From assembly GCA_033980235.1 (NCBI GenBank), contig CM067067.1:13624401-13688400 (forward strand): a DNA stretch of 64,000 nt. Reading direction: 5' to 3'. The stretch is from Diadema setosum. Lineage: Eukaryota; Echinodermata; Echinoidea; Diadematoida; Diadematidae. A program made the translations under genes and the position numbers. The notes beneath the pieces were generated by a model. That model was not told the DNA's origin, ran no database searches, and was given only the letters and a program-made list of their open reading frames with translations. Positions within the stretch are counted from its first letter, which is position 1, and every line of letters begins with the position of its first letter. Shown one piece after another: positions 11,311 through 21,873 of the stretch.

Positions 11311-11525
11311 ACCCTAACGGGTCTAGGGCAATTACCCCCTGGGCAATTACCCCGCATCCTTCCCCTAGCCCTAATCCTAATCCTGAACCTAACCCTAACC
11401 CTAACCTAAACCCCTAACCCTAAACCTAACCCTAACCCTAATTTTTACTCTAACCTTACCACCAACCAGTATTTGGCCGGGGGGTAATTGCCCTCTGGGG
11501 GTAATTGCCCGGATACGACCCTAAC
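11311..11525. mobile_element. Inverted-repeat element enclosing telomere-like repeats
   Basis: Two copies of GGGCAATTACCCC at about 11325-11353 face two inverted copies at about 11479-11510 (GGTAATTGCCC). Between them lies an 80-bp CCCTAA array. The direct 8-mer ACCCTAAC stands at both outer edges (11311-11318 and 11518-11525), as a target duplication or as leftover telomeric units. It may be a MITE-like element or a healed break site. Confidence 0.55.
11362..11441. repeat. Interstitial telomere-like (CCCTAA)n
   Basis: Irregular CCCTAA, CCCCTAA and CCTAA units fill this stretch on the + strand, that is TTAGGG on the - strand, the common metazoan telomere motif. The units are degenerate, so this is an old interstitial array and not a live telomere. 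Confidence 0.85.
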
Positions 11526-12296
11526 ATACCCCCATCCCTCCCTCCTATTACAGCCTAAATTATCCCAATCTCTACTTCGGTGACAGAAGCCTAATACCCA
11601 TGTACAACATATACCTACCCAGTACACAACTTCAAACATTACAGAAATAAACCTCCAAACCAAAACAACTAACCAACTTTCCATAACGCAAGGAGATGAT
11701 TGAAAGCGGCCCTCCACCATGCATCTCCGTACAAAAAATGAGTTTCTGCAAAATCTGTATACTTTACCCCAACATAACTTAAAAAAAAAAAAAAAATCCT
11801 GCGTAACATGCATGCACTGATTTGACCCGGGTGGATGATAATGACTTCCTATATTAACTGCCAACAGATTATTCAAGTCATGCATGATGGATGTGAAACC
11901 TGCCGAACCAAGAATCCGTACCGGGTACATTTTGGGTGTGGTGCAACACACTACCAAAACCCAGATCAATGGGCAACAAACGTTGTGTGAAATTAGTGTC
12001 ACACTTAAGCACCACCCCCAGAGCCTGATAATTTACATGCATGGTATGCATAATATCTGCAAGAAACTGGTTCAGTCCAGTTTAGAACTACAGGACTGTC
12101 TGTTTAAACATTCAACCCGTCATGCACAACTGCCAAGAAACTATTTTCTCCCTTTTGTTGAATATAAATAAAAGTATGCAATTTAGATTCCACAAATTGA
12201 GACGAAACTTCCATCTGCGGTGCTATAGGTGAACTGAAAGTCCATAAGAATTTGACGTAAAAAAAAAAAGAGAGAAAAAAAAACATTAACCTTTAA

Positions 12297-12681
12297 AGGG
12301 TGTGTACAGTCCCGGTCGGGGTGAGAATTCAGCCTTTAACGTTTTGCGAGACATCCAGGAACCACCCTATGAGACTCCAAAGAGCATGCAATTCTAAGGG
12401 GTACCAAAAGCCTAACCGACGAGAAACGGCCTCGAGATGGCTGAGATATCCAAAAACAGGTTGAAACAAAGAGATCCCAATAAAGGTGGGGCATGTCGCC
12501 TTTTATTATTATCACTTTTGGGGGTATCTCAGCCACCCGAAAACCAACTCCCATCAAAAAAAACGTTGAAACCCTCTCAAAACCACACGCCCTCCCACAC
12601 CCCACAAGAGGCCTCCCATTATCTCACTTAGTAATGTTCAAAACATGAAACCCCACCCCACCACCACTGTACACAGTCCCT
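12297..12681. mobile_element. TTAA-flanked foldback MITE, AGGG ends (copy 1)
   Basis: TTAA at 12293-12296 and 12682-12685 flank AGGGTGTGTACAGTCC and CAGTCCCT ends. The interior is an imperfect palindrome containing GTTTTGCGAGACATCC and GGCTGAGATATCC blocks shared with 34911-35278, 37800-37988 and 58823-59221. Confidence 0.7.
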
Positions 12682-12704
12682 TTAAGTAATAAGTGTCTAA
12701 GCAT

Positions 12705-13760
12705 CTTTCACCACATCCTCAATTGTACAATGTAGTTTGCATACAAATTGCATAACCATGAACACATCTGAGCTATAAACTACAATATGGTAATGCCTGA
12801 ACAATTGCCCACATTCTGGCGCCAGCAAAAGTTCGCCCTTCCGTGAACATGCCATGTACTGAGCTGCTTTACACCAGCTGCACAGCAGAAAAGACTTTCG
12901 CCACGTCCTCAACTGTACAATGTAGTTTGCATACAAAATACCTCACCATGTAACACATCTGAGCTAACTGCAAGATGGTAATGCCTGAACACTAGAACCC
13001 ACATTCTGGCGCCAGAATTGAGCTCTTCCGTGAACATGCTATATATGAAGCTGCTTTATACCCGCTGCACAGCAGAAAAGAAAAGGAAAAAAAAAAAAAA
13101 CCAGGCTAGGGCCCTTTTCAGCATCAAAGGGCATTAGAAACCCACAAATTGAGACGGAACTCTCAACCATATTTGGCTGGACTTGGAGATCCACTGGAAA
13201 TTGACTGAAACAAAAAAAGACTATGCATACCAGTTACATTTCCAAACAAGTTCACCTACCAAACTTAATTTTAATTTGCCCGCATAGCAAGGCATGGACA
13301 AGTCTGAGCAGACTGCAATTATAGTAATGCATGAATGCACTGCCCACATTTTTGGCGCGCCAACCTGGCTTGATCATATAGCATGTGAGGAGCTACTTCA
13401 CACTCGCTGTATATGTTCTGGGGATAATGCAGCAAACTGAGGCTATAAAATCCCTTTAAACATAAATGGGCATACCATTTCACAAACTGCTACGAGCAAC
13501 AACACCATTCACAGGGCTCAGAAGTTTGCATATAGTAGGGGCCTTAAAATTCCACAAATTTGAGACAAAACTCTCATTCACAATTAGGTAGCCTTAGAGA
13601 ACCATTTGAATTTAACTTTTTTTTTTTAAGGGCATGATTACGCATACAAAATAACCAACTTCCATCTTCCACCCCACAGACTTGATTATAATTTGCATGC
13701 ATAGCAAACCATGGGCATATTTGAGCACCTATTGCAATGTGGTAATGAATTAATGAATGA
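12705..13760. repeat. Degenerate repeat field, about 190-bp units
   Basis: Two adjacent 190-bp units (12705-12894 and 12895 to about 13080) share GTACAATGTAGTTTGCATAC, GGTAATGCCTGAACA and CACATTCTGGCGCCAG. More diverged copies lie at about 13255-13425 and 13660-13745. The motif CACAAATTGAGAC recurs at about 12192, 13145 and 13552, suggesting an older, larger repeat period. Confidence 0.65.
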
Positions 13761-13797
13761 ATGAATTAATAACTGCATACAAACACACACAAATACA

Positions 13798-13850
13798 CTC
13801 ACACACACACACACGCAGACACACACGCAGACACACACACTCACATACAC
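13798..13850. repeat. (CA)n microsatellite
   Basis: CA-rich run with CGCAGACA interruptions. Confidence 0.85.
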
Positions 13851-13859
13851 CGAAAAAAA

Positions 13860-15560
13860 AAACCACTCGATTAGTACAGGAGACAAATTTTCACCAGAGG
13901 AGAACCTCGCCCACATGTATTTCATGGGGAAAAGTAATTATGGAGCTGTCGGGTGTGTGTGACCAATAACCCGCCAAGCCAGTAGGCGAGAATGCAAACA
14001 GCTGACCGACTGTCTAGCAAGTTTATTATTGGCGGCATTCGAATGCACCTAGTCCCATGTTGCAAAACGTGAGGTCTAATTGGACTACCTGCCTCTGCAT
14101 AACGCAGAAGAACATTTTTTCCCTACATACTAGGAGGCGCTTGACCGCATTAGACGTCGCAGATCTAGACTGAAGCTGCCTTTATGAACGCCAGCAGCTA
14201 GCAGCATGTCCTCTTCAAAGACATGTAAGGGTACGTTCTGTCAAGGACGTACGCTGCTGGTCATAACTTCGTTAAAGGGATACTACACCCAAAAAAATAT
14301 ATAATGCTCCTTAGAGAGAGAGAGAGAGAGTGTGTGTGTGTGTGTGTATAAACAATCAGACAATATTCCAAATACAACTCTATAACCTCTCAGTAACCTC
14401 TAGTGAATGAGGATTCCGTAATTACATGAGAGAGATAGAGAAAAAAAAAACAAACAAACATAGGCCTGCTAATCACCACGACATAATTATTCAACTTACA
14501 AGCCAGTAGGTTCCGTTCGCGTCCTTTTCTTGTGTATTGACTTGGTAAGCACTCAAGAAAGAGGGGCTTTGATTGGTTCGCTAATTGCCAAATTCTCCCA
14601 TAGAAATCAGATCTTTAGTTACGCAGTTGAGTTGAGCAAATGGCATTCTCTCTATGTTGGTTCCTTTTAATAAAATACGAAAGTTCGAACAGTTGATTAC
14701 CTTTTCTTTATTCATCTTTGAAATGGCATAAAGATGTTTGTCTCTCTTGTGTAATCTTACGACAAATTCAGTTTCCGGCAAGTAGTCTTACGAGAATTAA
14801 TTAGCTGTTTATAGGTTAGATTTAGGATGTTTGAGATAAGTAAGTTGTGCGATTTCGCTCATGTGTAGTAGGCATTCTGCTGAATACATTTTGTAATGCA
14901 TTGATTGCTGGACCAACGAGTTTAATCATATTCTTGAAACCTAAGCTAATTGTTATCGTTTATCGAATGTGAAACGATTGTTTGGCTTGTTTGAAATAAT
15001 ATTTTCATAACTGTCTGGCTGTTTCATCAACAAGTTTTCTTTACCATCAAGATCTGACATATAGAGAGATTTGATACAACAGTATTTTGCTATTATCGCG
15101 TATTATTTGTACACCTTGATTTCTCCTTGTATAATCTTTCAATACAAAATGAGATGTTGCGCTTCTACGTTTTTCTCAACAATTTCAATTGGGAACAGAA
15201 AAGGTAAATTATGAATAGACGCAATACTCTATATTATGAATAATTTGGAAAGGATAGAGAGGCATACCTTTCAAGTATTAAAATCCACATGCTTCCCTGT
15301 TTTGAATCAAAACTGTCCTGCGTGTCATATTCACTGTCAATTTAGAACTCTTTTCTTTTCTTTTTGTTGGTGCAATTTATACTTTGGTATTGGTATTAAA
15401 GCTTATAACGGAAGACACTTTGCTAGAATTATATTCTGAAAGCTAAAAGGAACAAAGACGTATAATGCAAAATCTTATGCGAAGAAAATGAAAAAAATAG
15501 AACAGGACGCTGATATAAATGTTCCAGTCTTCCGTGACAATGTCAATGGTAGATAACAAA
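13860..15560. other. Non-coding stretch, no gene recognised
   Basis: It contains a lone TTAA-AGGGATACTACACCC end at about 14273-14292 followed by (GA)n(TG)n (about 14313-14347). This looks like one end of a TTAA-type MITE whose partner end is lost. The rest is AT-rich without convincing coding potential. Confidence 0.4.
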
Positions 15561-15589
15561 TAAATATATATATATATATATATATATAT

Positions 15590-15704
15590 TGATAAGGTAG
15601 TCCACGTGTTGGCAAGATAAAAAGATAAGTAACAAAGCTGCAACAAAGTTCATGCTGTATTCACCAACGGTTTATTTCTTCACACAAATTTTCGGGCGTC
15701 TCGC
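15590..15704 (-). mobile_element. Penelope-like 3' fragment, copy 2 (inverted)
   Basis: The - strand reads the same terminal sequence as the copy at 2787-2922, including the CCAACACGTGGACTACC tail, and ends at a (TA)n run (15565-15590). It forms one arm of a palindrome with copy 3. Confidence 0.5.
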
Positions 15705-15815
15705 ATGTTTCATGTTTGTATCAACACTTGAGAAAGGGCGGCGAGACGCCCGAAAATTTGTGTGAAGAAATAAACCGTTGGTGAATACAGCATGAACTTT
15801 GTTGCAGCTTTGTTA

Positions 15816-15820
<5 letters not shown>
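15625..15820. repeat. 80-bp perfect inverted repeat
   Basis: 15625-15704 is the exact reverse complement of 15741-15820, with a 36-bp spacer. It is formed by copies 2 and 3 of the Penelope-like fragment. Confidence 0.9.
15719..15820 (+). mobile_element. Penelope-like 3' fragment, copy 3
   Basis: The fragment starts TATCAACACTTGAGAAAGG like copy 1 and stops after TTTGTTACTTAT, where a (TA)n array begins. About 37 bases of the terminal sequence present in copies 1 and 2 are missing. Confidence 0.5.

Positions 15821-15862
<42 letters not shown>
15821..15862. repeat. (TA)n microsatellite
   Basis: A TA run directly follows the third Penelope-like fragment. Further TA arrays lie at about 16126-16172 and 16207-16267. 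Confidence 0.9.
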
Positions 15863-15867
<5 letters not shown>

Positions 15868-15962
15868 TGTGCATGTATATATTCCGAAAAGGAGGAACAG
15901 TAAGAGGAATGTTGATTAAAGCTACGCACCGATTTCTCCTTCCTCCCTCATACCTCACATAT

Positions 15963-16090
15963 AGTGAAAACTTTGAGCAAAGAAAATGGGTTTCCATCGG
16001 GATTCGAACCCGAGACCTCCGGATTACTGTAGACCGGTGCTCTACCGACTGAGCTATTCAACGCCATTTCCTTTGCTCAAAGTCTTTACT
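15963..16090 (-). mobile_element. tRNA-like sequence inside a 28-bp inverted repeat
   Basis: The - strand from 16062 to about 15987 carries an intact A box (TAGCTCAGTCGG), a D-arm, and a perfect T-arm TCGGG-TTCGAAT-CCCGA with B box GGTTCGAATCC. The anticodon arm is abnormal: CCGG/CCGG pairs but the loop is about 9-11 nt. The acceptor arm pairs only at its outer 3 bp. Outside it, AGTGAAAACTTTGAGC (15963 on) and its complement ending at 16090 form a 28-bp inverted repeat with a few mismatches, extending the acceptor stem. It is a tRNA-derived element, probably not a working tRNA. Confidence 0.6.
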
Positions 16091-16122
16091 ATTTGTTTCT
16101 TGTCAGTTTTCCCTTTCTTTGC

Positions 16123-16172
<50 letters not shown>

Positions 16173-16195
16173 CATATATATAGGTCTATATATGT

Positions 16196-16265
<70 letters not shown>

Positions 16266-16684
16266 GTAAACAGTAAGGGAGACGAAAGGAGTGGTCGTTA
16301 TAGACAGGTTATCGGACATTTTGTGTGCATTGCCTACATGCATGTATTGTCGTTTAGGCCTACATTTGTGTAGTATGTTTACATGTGTGCACGCGTGTGC
16401 TTCATGCATTGAATAATGCCGGTATCGATCGAGTTGTTATATGCACAGTAGAGCATGCATTGCTCTGACTGAATGACGGGTGAATGTAGCGGTGGCGCGA
16501 CTGAACGCTAGCCATGAATGACAGGCAAGACTGCAAAGCGGCAAAACGTGCTGAGTTATCAGCTCGGCTGCGGCTCCGTGTGATGGGTCTGTGGCCGCTA
16601 TAGACAGGTTAAAATCTACCACGGGTAGCAAAATCGTTGGCCGCTGGCCGCGTTAGACAGGTGGCCGCTAAGGCAGGTTTGACT

Positions 16685-16816
16685 GATATATATATATAAT
16701 ATAAGTATATATATAAGTATATATATATATCATATATATATACATGTTATATATAATATACATATATAATGTATATATATATATATATATATAGATAGAT
16801 AGATAGATAGATAGAT
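16685..16816. repeat. (TA)n/(GATA)n microsatellite
   Basis: Interrupted TA repeats run into six to seven GATA units. Confidence 0.9.
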
Positions 16817-17284
16817 TATAGATAAAAGCATGAGGATGGTTTTCGCACCTTGCTCTACGAATCACTTGCCCGTATTCATTGTCGACAGAATTTTGAGGGT
16901 CATGCACGAGATCAATATCAATTTTTTTTTTCCTGAAAAGAGAACATTTAAAGTAAATGCCCCGACGCATTTATATGAATTATTCACTATTAATTCATTC
17001 ATGCATGACCGCGTACAGTAAGTCTACACGGAAACAATGACTGTCTATTGGTGCGAGAACCCAGTTATGAGCAGAGGAATTTACAATTTAATTATGATTG
17101 TCCCCGTATTGCAGTAGTGTGTATGGCCACAAAGGGATCTGTTTATTTTTTCTCTTATTATGTTTATACTTAGTGAACAACGCCAGACACAACCCACTCA
17201 TCAGTACATCAGTACATATATTTTGAAGGACAATGCCATAGGATAAAGATGAATTGAGGACGATGTTGCTTCTTTTAACGGGTT

Positions 17285-18240
17285 ATGGCTCGGTAACAAA
17301 TACTTAAGAACTGCTACGAACGCCGTCCGAACGATCTTTTAGACTATTTCGTACGATCTTCTTAAGAAGGCCGTACGAAACCAGCGTTCGTAGACCGTTT
17401 GTAGACCGTTCGTAAGTTCGTAGCCTGGTCGATGGTCTTGTCCAAGATTTATTTTCACTTCGTATACGAAACCCTGTCTTCATGAGGCGGCCGTACGAAC
17501 ATCGTATGAACATCGTAAGAACTACGCAAGATTTTGTAGCGTCGAGAGACAATTCCAGAAGCCTTATTTTCTTACGATGATTGTAAGAACGCCTTATAAG
17601 TCGTCGATAGAGGGCTTTTACGTCTTTCGTAATAATGCCTTACGAACGGAGATTCGTACGGCGTTCTTACGAAAAACTCTTCGAGTTTGTAAGGCGTTCG
17701 TAAGGGTCTCGTAAGGCGTAGTACACAACCACTCGATCTTCTTCTTCTTCCTCCTCCTCCTCCTCCTCCTCTACTTGCAGATGCAGCTGCAGTATAGTCT
17801 CATTGGCACTACTGGTACCTATAAAGCTTTCAACTGTTTCAGAATTTTCGACAGGACACGGCAGCGTATTTTTAACAACCCGACAAAATATAAAAAAAAA
17901 AATCGTAAAATCTTCTTACGAATGACTTGAGAGTGCCGTGAGTTGCATGTACGACCATCCTACGACAAAAAGAAATCGTAAGATGGCCGTAAGTCTGAAG
18001 AAAGAATAACTCAAGGCATTCTTACGAAAAACGTACTAATTCTAGGGCCATTGTATGACTGGAAATCATTTCGTTTCTCTAAAAGGCCTTAAGGCACCTG
18101 TAAGGTGTTCTTGCGAATTAAACATTAAAGAAGGCCGTAAGAATCTGTGCCCAATCTACGAATCTCTACGAACTCCAGAATTCGTAGGAACCGTGACATT
18201 CGTACGAACGCATCGTTCGTACGAACCTTTGTGACCGTAG
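17285..18240. repeat. TTCGTA/TACGAA motif island
   Basis: Dozens of TTCGTA, CGTACGAA, CTTACGA and TCGTAAG words occur in both orientations, making the segment self-complementary at many places. A (TCC)n tract lies at about 17740-17771. The island ends at about 18240, just before the element at 18275. No coding frame is supported. Confidence 0.6.
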
Positions 18241-18274
18241 GTGAATGGGGTGTGCGTGAGCTTAGCAAGTATCT

Positions 18275-18737
18275 TGTTGAACCCACAAAAAAATGTAAAA
18301 ACGCCCACAAATGTATAAAAACGCCCACAAATGTAAAAATACATCGCCCACAAATGTAAAAATCGCCCACAAATGTAAAAAACACCGCCCACAAATGAAA
18401 AAAATTTCAACCACAAATGTAAAAACGACAGCGCCCACAAATGTAAAAAACGCCCACTAATGTCGTAAAAAATTCAAACATCAACCACAAATGTGAAAAA
18501 AAAAATTACATTTGTGGTTGACGTATTTCTACTAAGTGGGCGTTTATGTAGACCCTTATTTCGTGTGTCTTACCTGCTACTAGACGCGCGCTACTTAATT
18601 GCATGTATTCCGTGTACTGTGACCTGTCGAAGCCGATCCGTTTTCAGTTTACGAGCGACATACGTAGACTGGAGCTCTAAAACTAAGGAATTGTCACATA
18701 GCGCGTGTCTGGGGAAGCTGCGGGTGGACTTGCGGGG

Positions 18738-18768
<31 letters not shown>

Positions 18769-19015
18769 CCTCTGGAGCTCCCCGCAGTGGTGTTGGCCCG
18801 CACTAGTACCTGGAGATGCGCACGCAAGTCTGATTTGCCAGTGTCGCTGGTCATCTGCGTGCATGTTGAGGGTCAGTTACTGCCTCTCTGCTGGTAAGTT
18901 GAGAGTATAATAGACATTCTGTATGACTTTCTGCCATTTCAAATTACTTCAGAGGGATTCCTTTGCAGATAAGTCAGTCTTCACTCGCCGCCCAGAAACA
19001 GAAACTTGCAGGAAA

Positions 19016-19055
<40 letters not shown>

Positions 19056-19565
19056 ACAAAAGACAAGCATGCAGTTATCACAGCAGTACATGCAACGATA
19101 CTCCGTGGCAGGCGCCGGCACGCAAATGGCAGCTGGGTAAGTGGCACGCGTCTAGCAGGTAAAACGCAAACTCACAAGTACGGAACTCTTTAACATCTTT
19201 GTCCACCCGCAGAAATTGTACTGCTCGTACTCGCAACAAGCCCGCGTAACTTACCCGGAGGAGCAGCTGGCCCGCCGGAAAGGTGTGACACGCAGCACAC
19301 CGTAACACACAGACAGACACACGCACACACATCTCCCCCGCCGAACTCTCCACTACTTATACCCACACACACGCACTCGTCGCCGTACGTACACGTACAC
19401 ATTATCTTACAAGAAGTGCACTGCTATCTTAAAGAAGGGAGTCTATTTATATCAACGTACTGTAGTACTTGTCGTTTTTACATTTGTGGGCGACGTTTGA
19501 AATCATTTCTACATTAGTGGGCGTTTTCTACATTTGTGGGCGTTTTTACATTTGTGGGTTTAACA
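18275..19565. mobile_element. Element with multimeric inverted ends (CGCCCACAAATGTAAAAA)
   Basis: The left end has about ten direct copies of a 17-22 bp unit CGCCCACAAATGTAAAAA (18280-18510) plus two inverted ones up to about 18550. The right end has four copies in the opposite orientation (19475-19560). The outermost units read TTGAACCCACAAA and TTTGTGGGTTTAAC. A possible ATCT target duplication flanks it, with one base of uncertainty. The interior holds T28 (18741-18768), a (CA)n tract (19018-19050) and no convincing gene; a 134-codon frame at 18493-18897 spans the T run and is not credible. Confidence 0.65.
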
Positions 19566-20245
19566 CATCTCCGTGGCAGCGTGATATAGTTTTGATGTAC
19601 TACATGTAAGGGAGAATTGTAAGACGCGGACGGGACAAGGATTTGTATGGTAGAAATATGTTTTGTCGTTTTCAGTGCTCTCGGCCAATCAGCGGACAAG
19701 AAGTAATTTGTGAGGGATATAATGCGATATGACTCGGGCATACCAGTTCATTGCCATAGCAACATTTCGAGCATGTTTTGCGATATTTCAACATGCCCCA
19801 TTCATCTGCATTTCGTTAGTTCTCTCACTACTGTTATCATCTTTAGATATATTCCATTTGACAGCTAAATTACCCTGTTTAATATAACATAGTGACCAGT
19901 TTGTTAGTGTCACCTGCGAAAATGACATCACTGTCCCAACTTTGCATTTTTTTTTCTATCCTGTCCTCAAAATCACCGTTTTCTAGCTAAACAAAATGAC
20001 CCCTTTCAGGAGCGATCTCAAGAAATCGGACTGGAATAGTATTACTAGTTTCATACCACTGCACTGTACCTTTCGGTTACAGTTTGGTTGATGACAATAG
20101 TCAGTTGCACTGTCGCTTATAGATAATAATGTTTATAATATCAAAACGTGCTATCATAATATCTGGGTTCAAATCCGAATACCAAGTACGTAGGGGATAG
20201 CATATGCCCACACAATGCGTGAACGGTATTAACAACACCCATCTA
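19566..20245. other. Non-coding stretch, nothing recognised
   Basis: AT-rich sequence with no supported gene or repeat. Confidence 0.4.
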
Positions 20246-20249
20246 TTAA

Positions 20250-21172
20250 AGGAGACCTCCGGATGATTTTCAGATTTTTACATTTGAACAACTATAAATT
20301 AGTTCTACTGAGGAGAGAGTTTCAGAATTTGTGATAATTGGGATGAAGAATAAGAATATTTTCAAAATTTAGAACCAATTGCAATGAACAAGGATGATGA
20401 CATGGCAGAGTCACCATAAGGCTGCTTTCACATAGAAGTATACTATTCGGGTATTCGGGCTCGTTTTTCGAGGGCACGCGAATAGCTTGAATCGAACGAT
20501 AGGATTTCCTCACACCGGTTCACATAAGAGGGCACTATTCGAAAGTACCGAATACCTGCGAAAAGTATAGCAAAGTGGGAATCGAGCTTGTTCGATTTTC
20601 TTGCAGCGTATACCGTCTCTCGTTTATGAAATAATGACACTTTTGGTCTGGATTTGCCCGTTAGCAAATATAAGCATGTAGACCGACATTCTGATGCAGT
20701 TTAGAAATTGATTATAAGATTTGCTGCGATGTAGGAGGAAGAAATCCTCACTACATGGGATGGTGAGTTGACGGTGCGGCCCTAGTGCGGGTGATGGTGT
20801 ATTCGGTGCTCGAATAGCGAATAGCGAATAGCGAATAGCGAATACCGAATACCGAATACTTCTATGTGAAAGCAGCCTAAGAATGCATGAGTTTGGGGCG
20901 CAAGGAAGCAGAACAAAAGAAGAAGGCATGCATAGATTATACACAGGTGAACTTGCAAGCAAGCGGTATTGTATTATGAAATTACACTGCTACATTTCTG
21001 AAATATGTGAACCTCCCATGTCATCATCCTTGTTCAGTGTTATTTGTTTACGGTTTTTCAAAGTATTGTTTCTCTGCTCAAGATCCACAATAAATTCCAT
21101 AAATATATAAATGGAGTTGTCGATTTATGTACTACATTATGTGAAATTATGAAAATCGTCTGGAATGTCCCT
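20250..21172. mobile_element. TTAA-flanked foldback MITE, host of a nested insertion
   Basis: TTAA at 20246-20249 and 21173-21176 flank AGGAGACCTCCGGATGATTT and its counterpart ending GTCCCT. The arms pair again further in: GAACAAGGATGATGACATGG near 20386 is the exact complement of CCATGTCATCATCCTTGTTC near 21017. The element is split by the insertion at 20420-20877. Confidence 0.75.
20420..20877. mobile_element. PIF/Harbinger-like MITE nested in the TTAA element
   Basis: GGCTGCTTTCACATAGAAGT is mirrored by ACTTCTATGTGAAAGCAGCC. A 3-bp TAA duplication stands at 20417-20419 and 20878-20880. GG-starting ends with a TAA/TTA duplication are the hallmark of PIF/Harbinger. ATTCGGTATTCG-type words repeat inside both arms. 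Confidence 0.75.
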
Positions 21173-21176
21173 TTAA

Positions 21177-21624
21177 TCTACCTGACAGCCTGCTGCTTGG
21201 GTGTAGCAAGGAGCTTCAGCTCCTTGGGTGTAGCAAAAGGGATGCACTGAGGCTCGACGGTTCATTTTCACACGGCGGTGAAGGACCCCACCAAACCGAA
21301 TTCTCCCCTACACCTTGCGACCGAAACACTTTCCGTATGGAAATCGATTTTTTTTTTTTGAGCATGCTCCAACGGACACGGGTCAAAAAATGCAATCCGC
21401 CTTAATAGATTAAAGGTCTGCCGATCACGACTTCAAACTTGCAGCTCCGGATCCGTGATCTTAATAGAATATACCTTCTCTTCTCATTACAGCACTTTTG
21501 TGTTTATCATTTCACTTGAGGTAACGGTTTTGGTCTTGAAATACTATTCAATCTTTTATGGACGTGTTTTACAACGGCAGTTAGATCTTACTTACAGTCG
21601 TGCTTTTCGCTCTCATTCTGACAG
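21177..21624. other. Upstream region of the transporter gene
   Basis: No promoter motif is claimed. A good splice acceptor, TGCTTTTCGCTCTCATTCTG followed by ACAG, ends at 21624. The coding exon that follows is therefore probably not the first exon; a 5' UTR exon may lie upstream. Confidence 0.4.
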
Positions 21625-21701
21625 AGGCAGAGGCGGCACACGGAGTCTTTGCACAACGGGCCGCCGTGGCGATCCCGGCAAGGAACGGCCGTTGGAGCAC
21701 G

Positions 21702-21873
21702 ATGGAGCCATCTAGGACGCAGAGGCTGAGAGCCTGGCTTCGGGAGCGCTGGGGATGGGTGGTGACCGCAGCTGCTTTCTTCATTAACTTGATCATATAC
21801 AACGTGCTCTATTGCTACAGCATTTTCCTAGTGCCCTTCCAGAAAGAATTCGGAACTGGTACTGCAGTCACAG
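21702..21873 (+). CDS. Transporter exon: start and helix 1
   Basis: It codes residues 1-57, from MEPSRTQ through [15 protein letters not shown] to FGTGTAVT, ending in phase 1 before GTAATT. The N-terminus is short and basic, then helix 1 begins at about residue 18. Confidence 0.85.

Noticed and set aside
15987..16062. A functional tRNA gene
   Set aside because: The anticodon loop is too long and the acceptor stem pairs only at its outer 3 bp, so it is called tRNA-derived.
18493..18897. 134-codon open frame inside the multimeric-end element
   Set aside because: It crosses a 28-nt T run read as poly-Phe and has no recognisable domain.
21600..21701. Upstream in-frame ATG of the transporter
   Set aside because: A good splice acceptor ends at 21624, and the ATG at 21702 has better context and sits right before helix 1.
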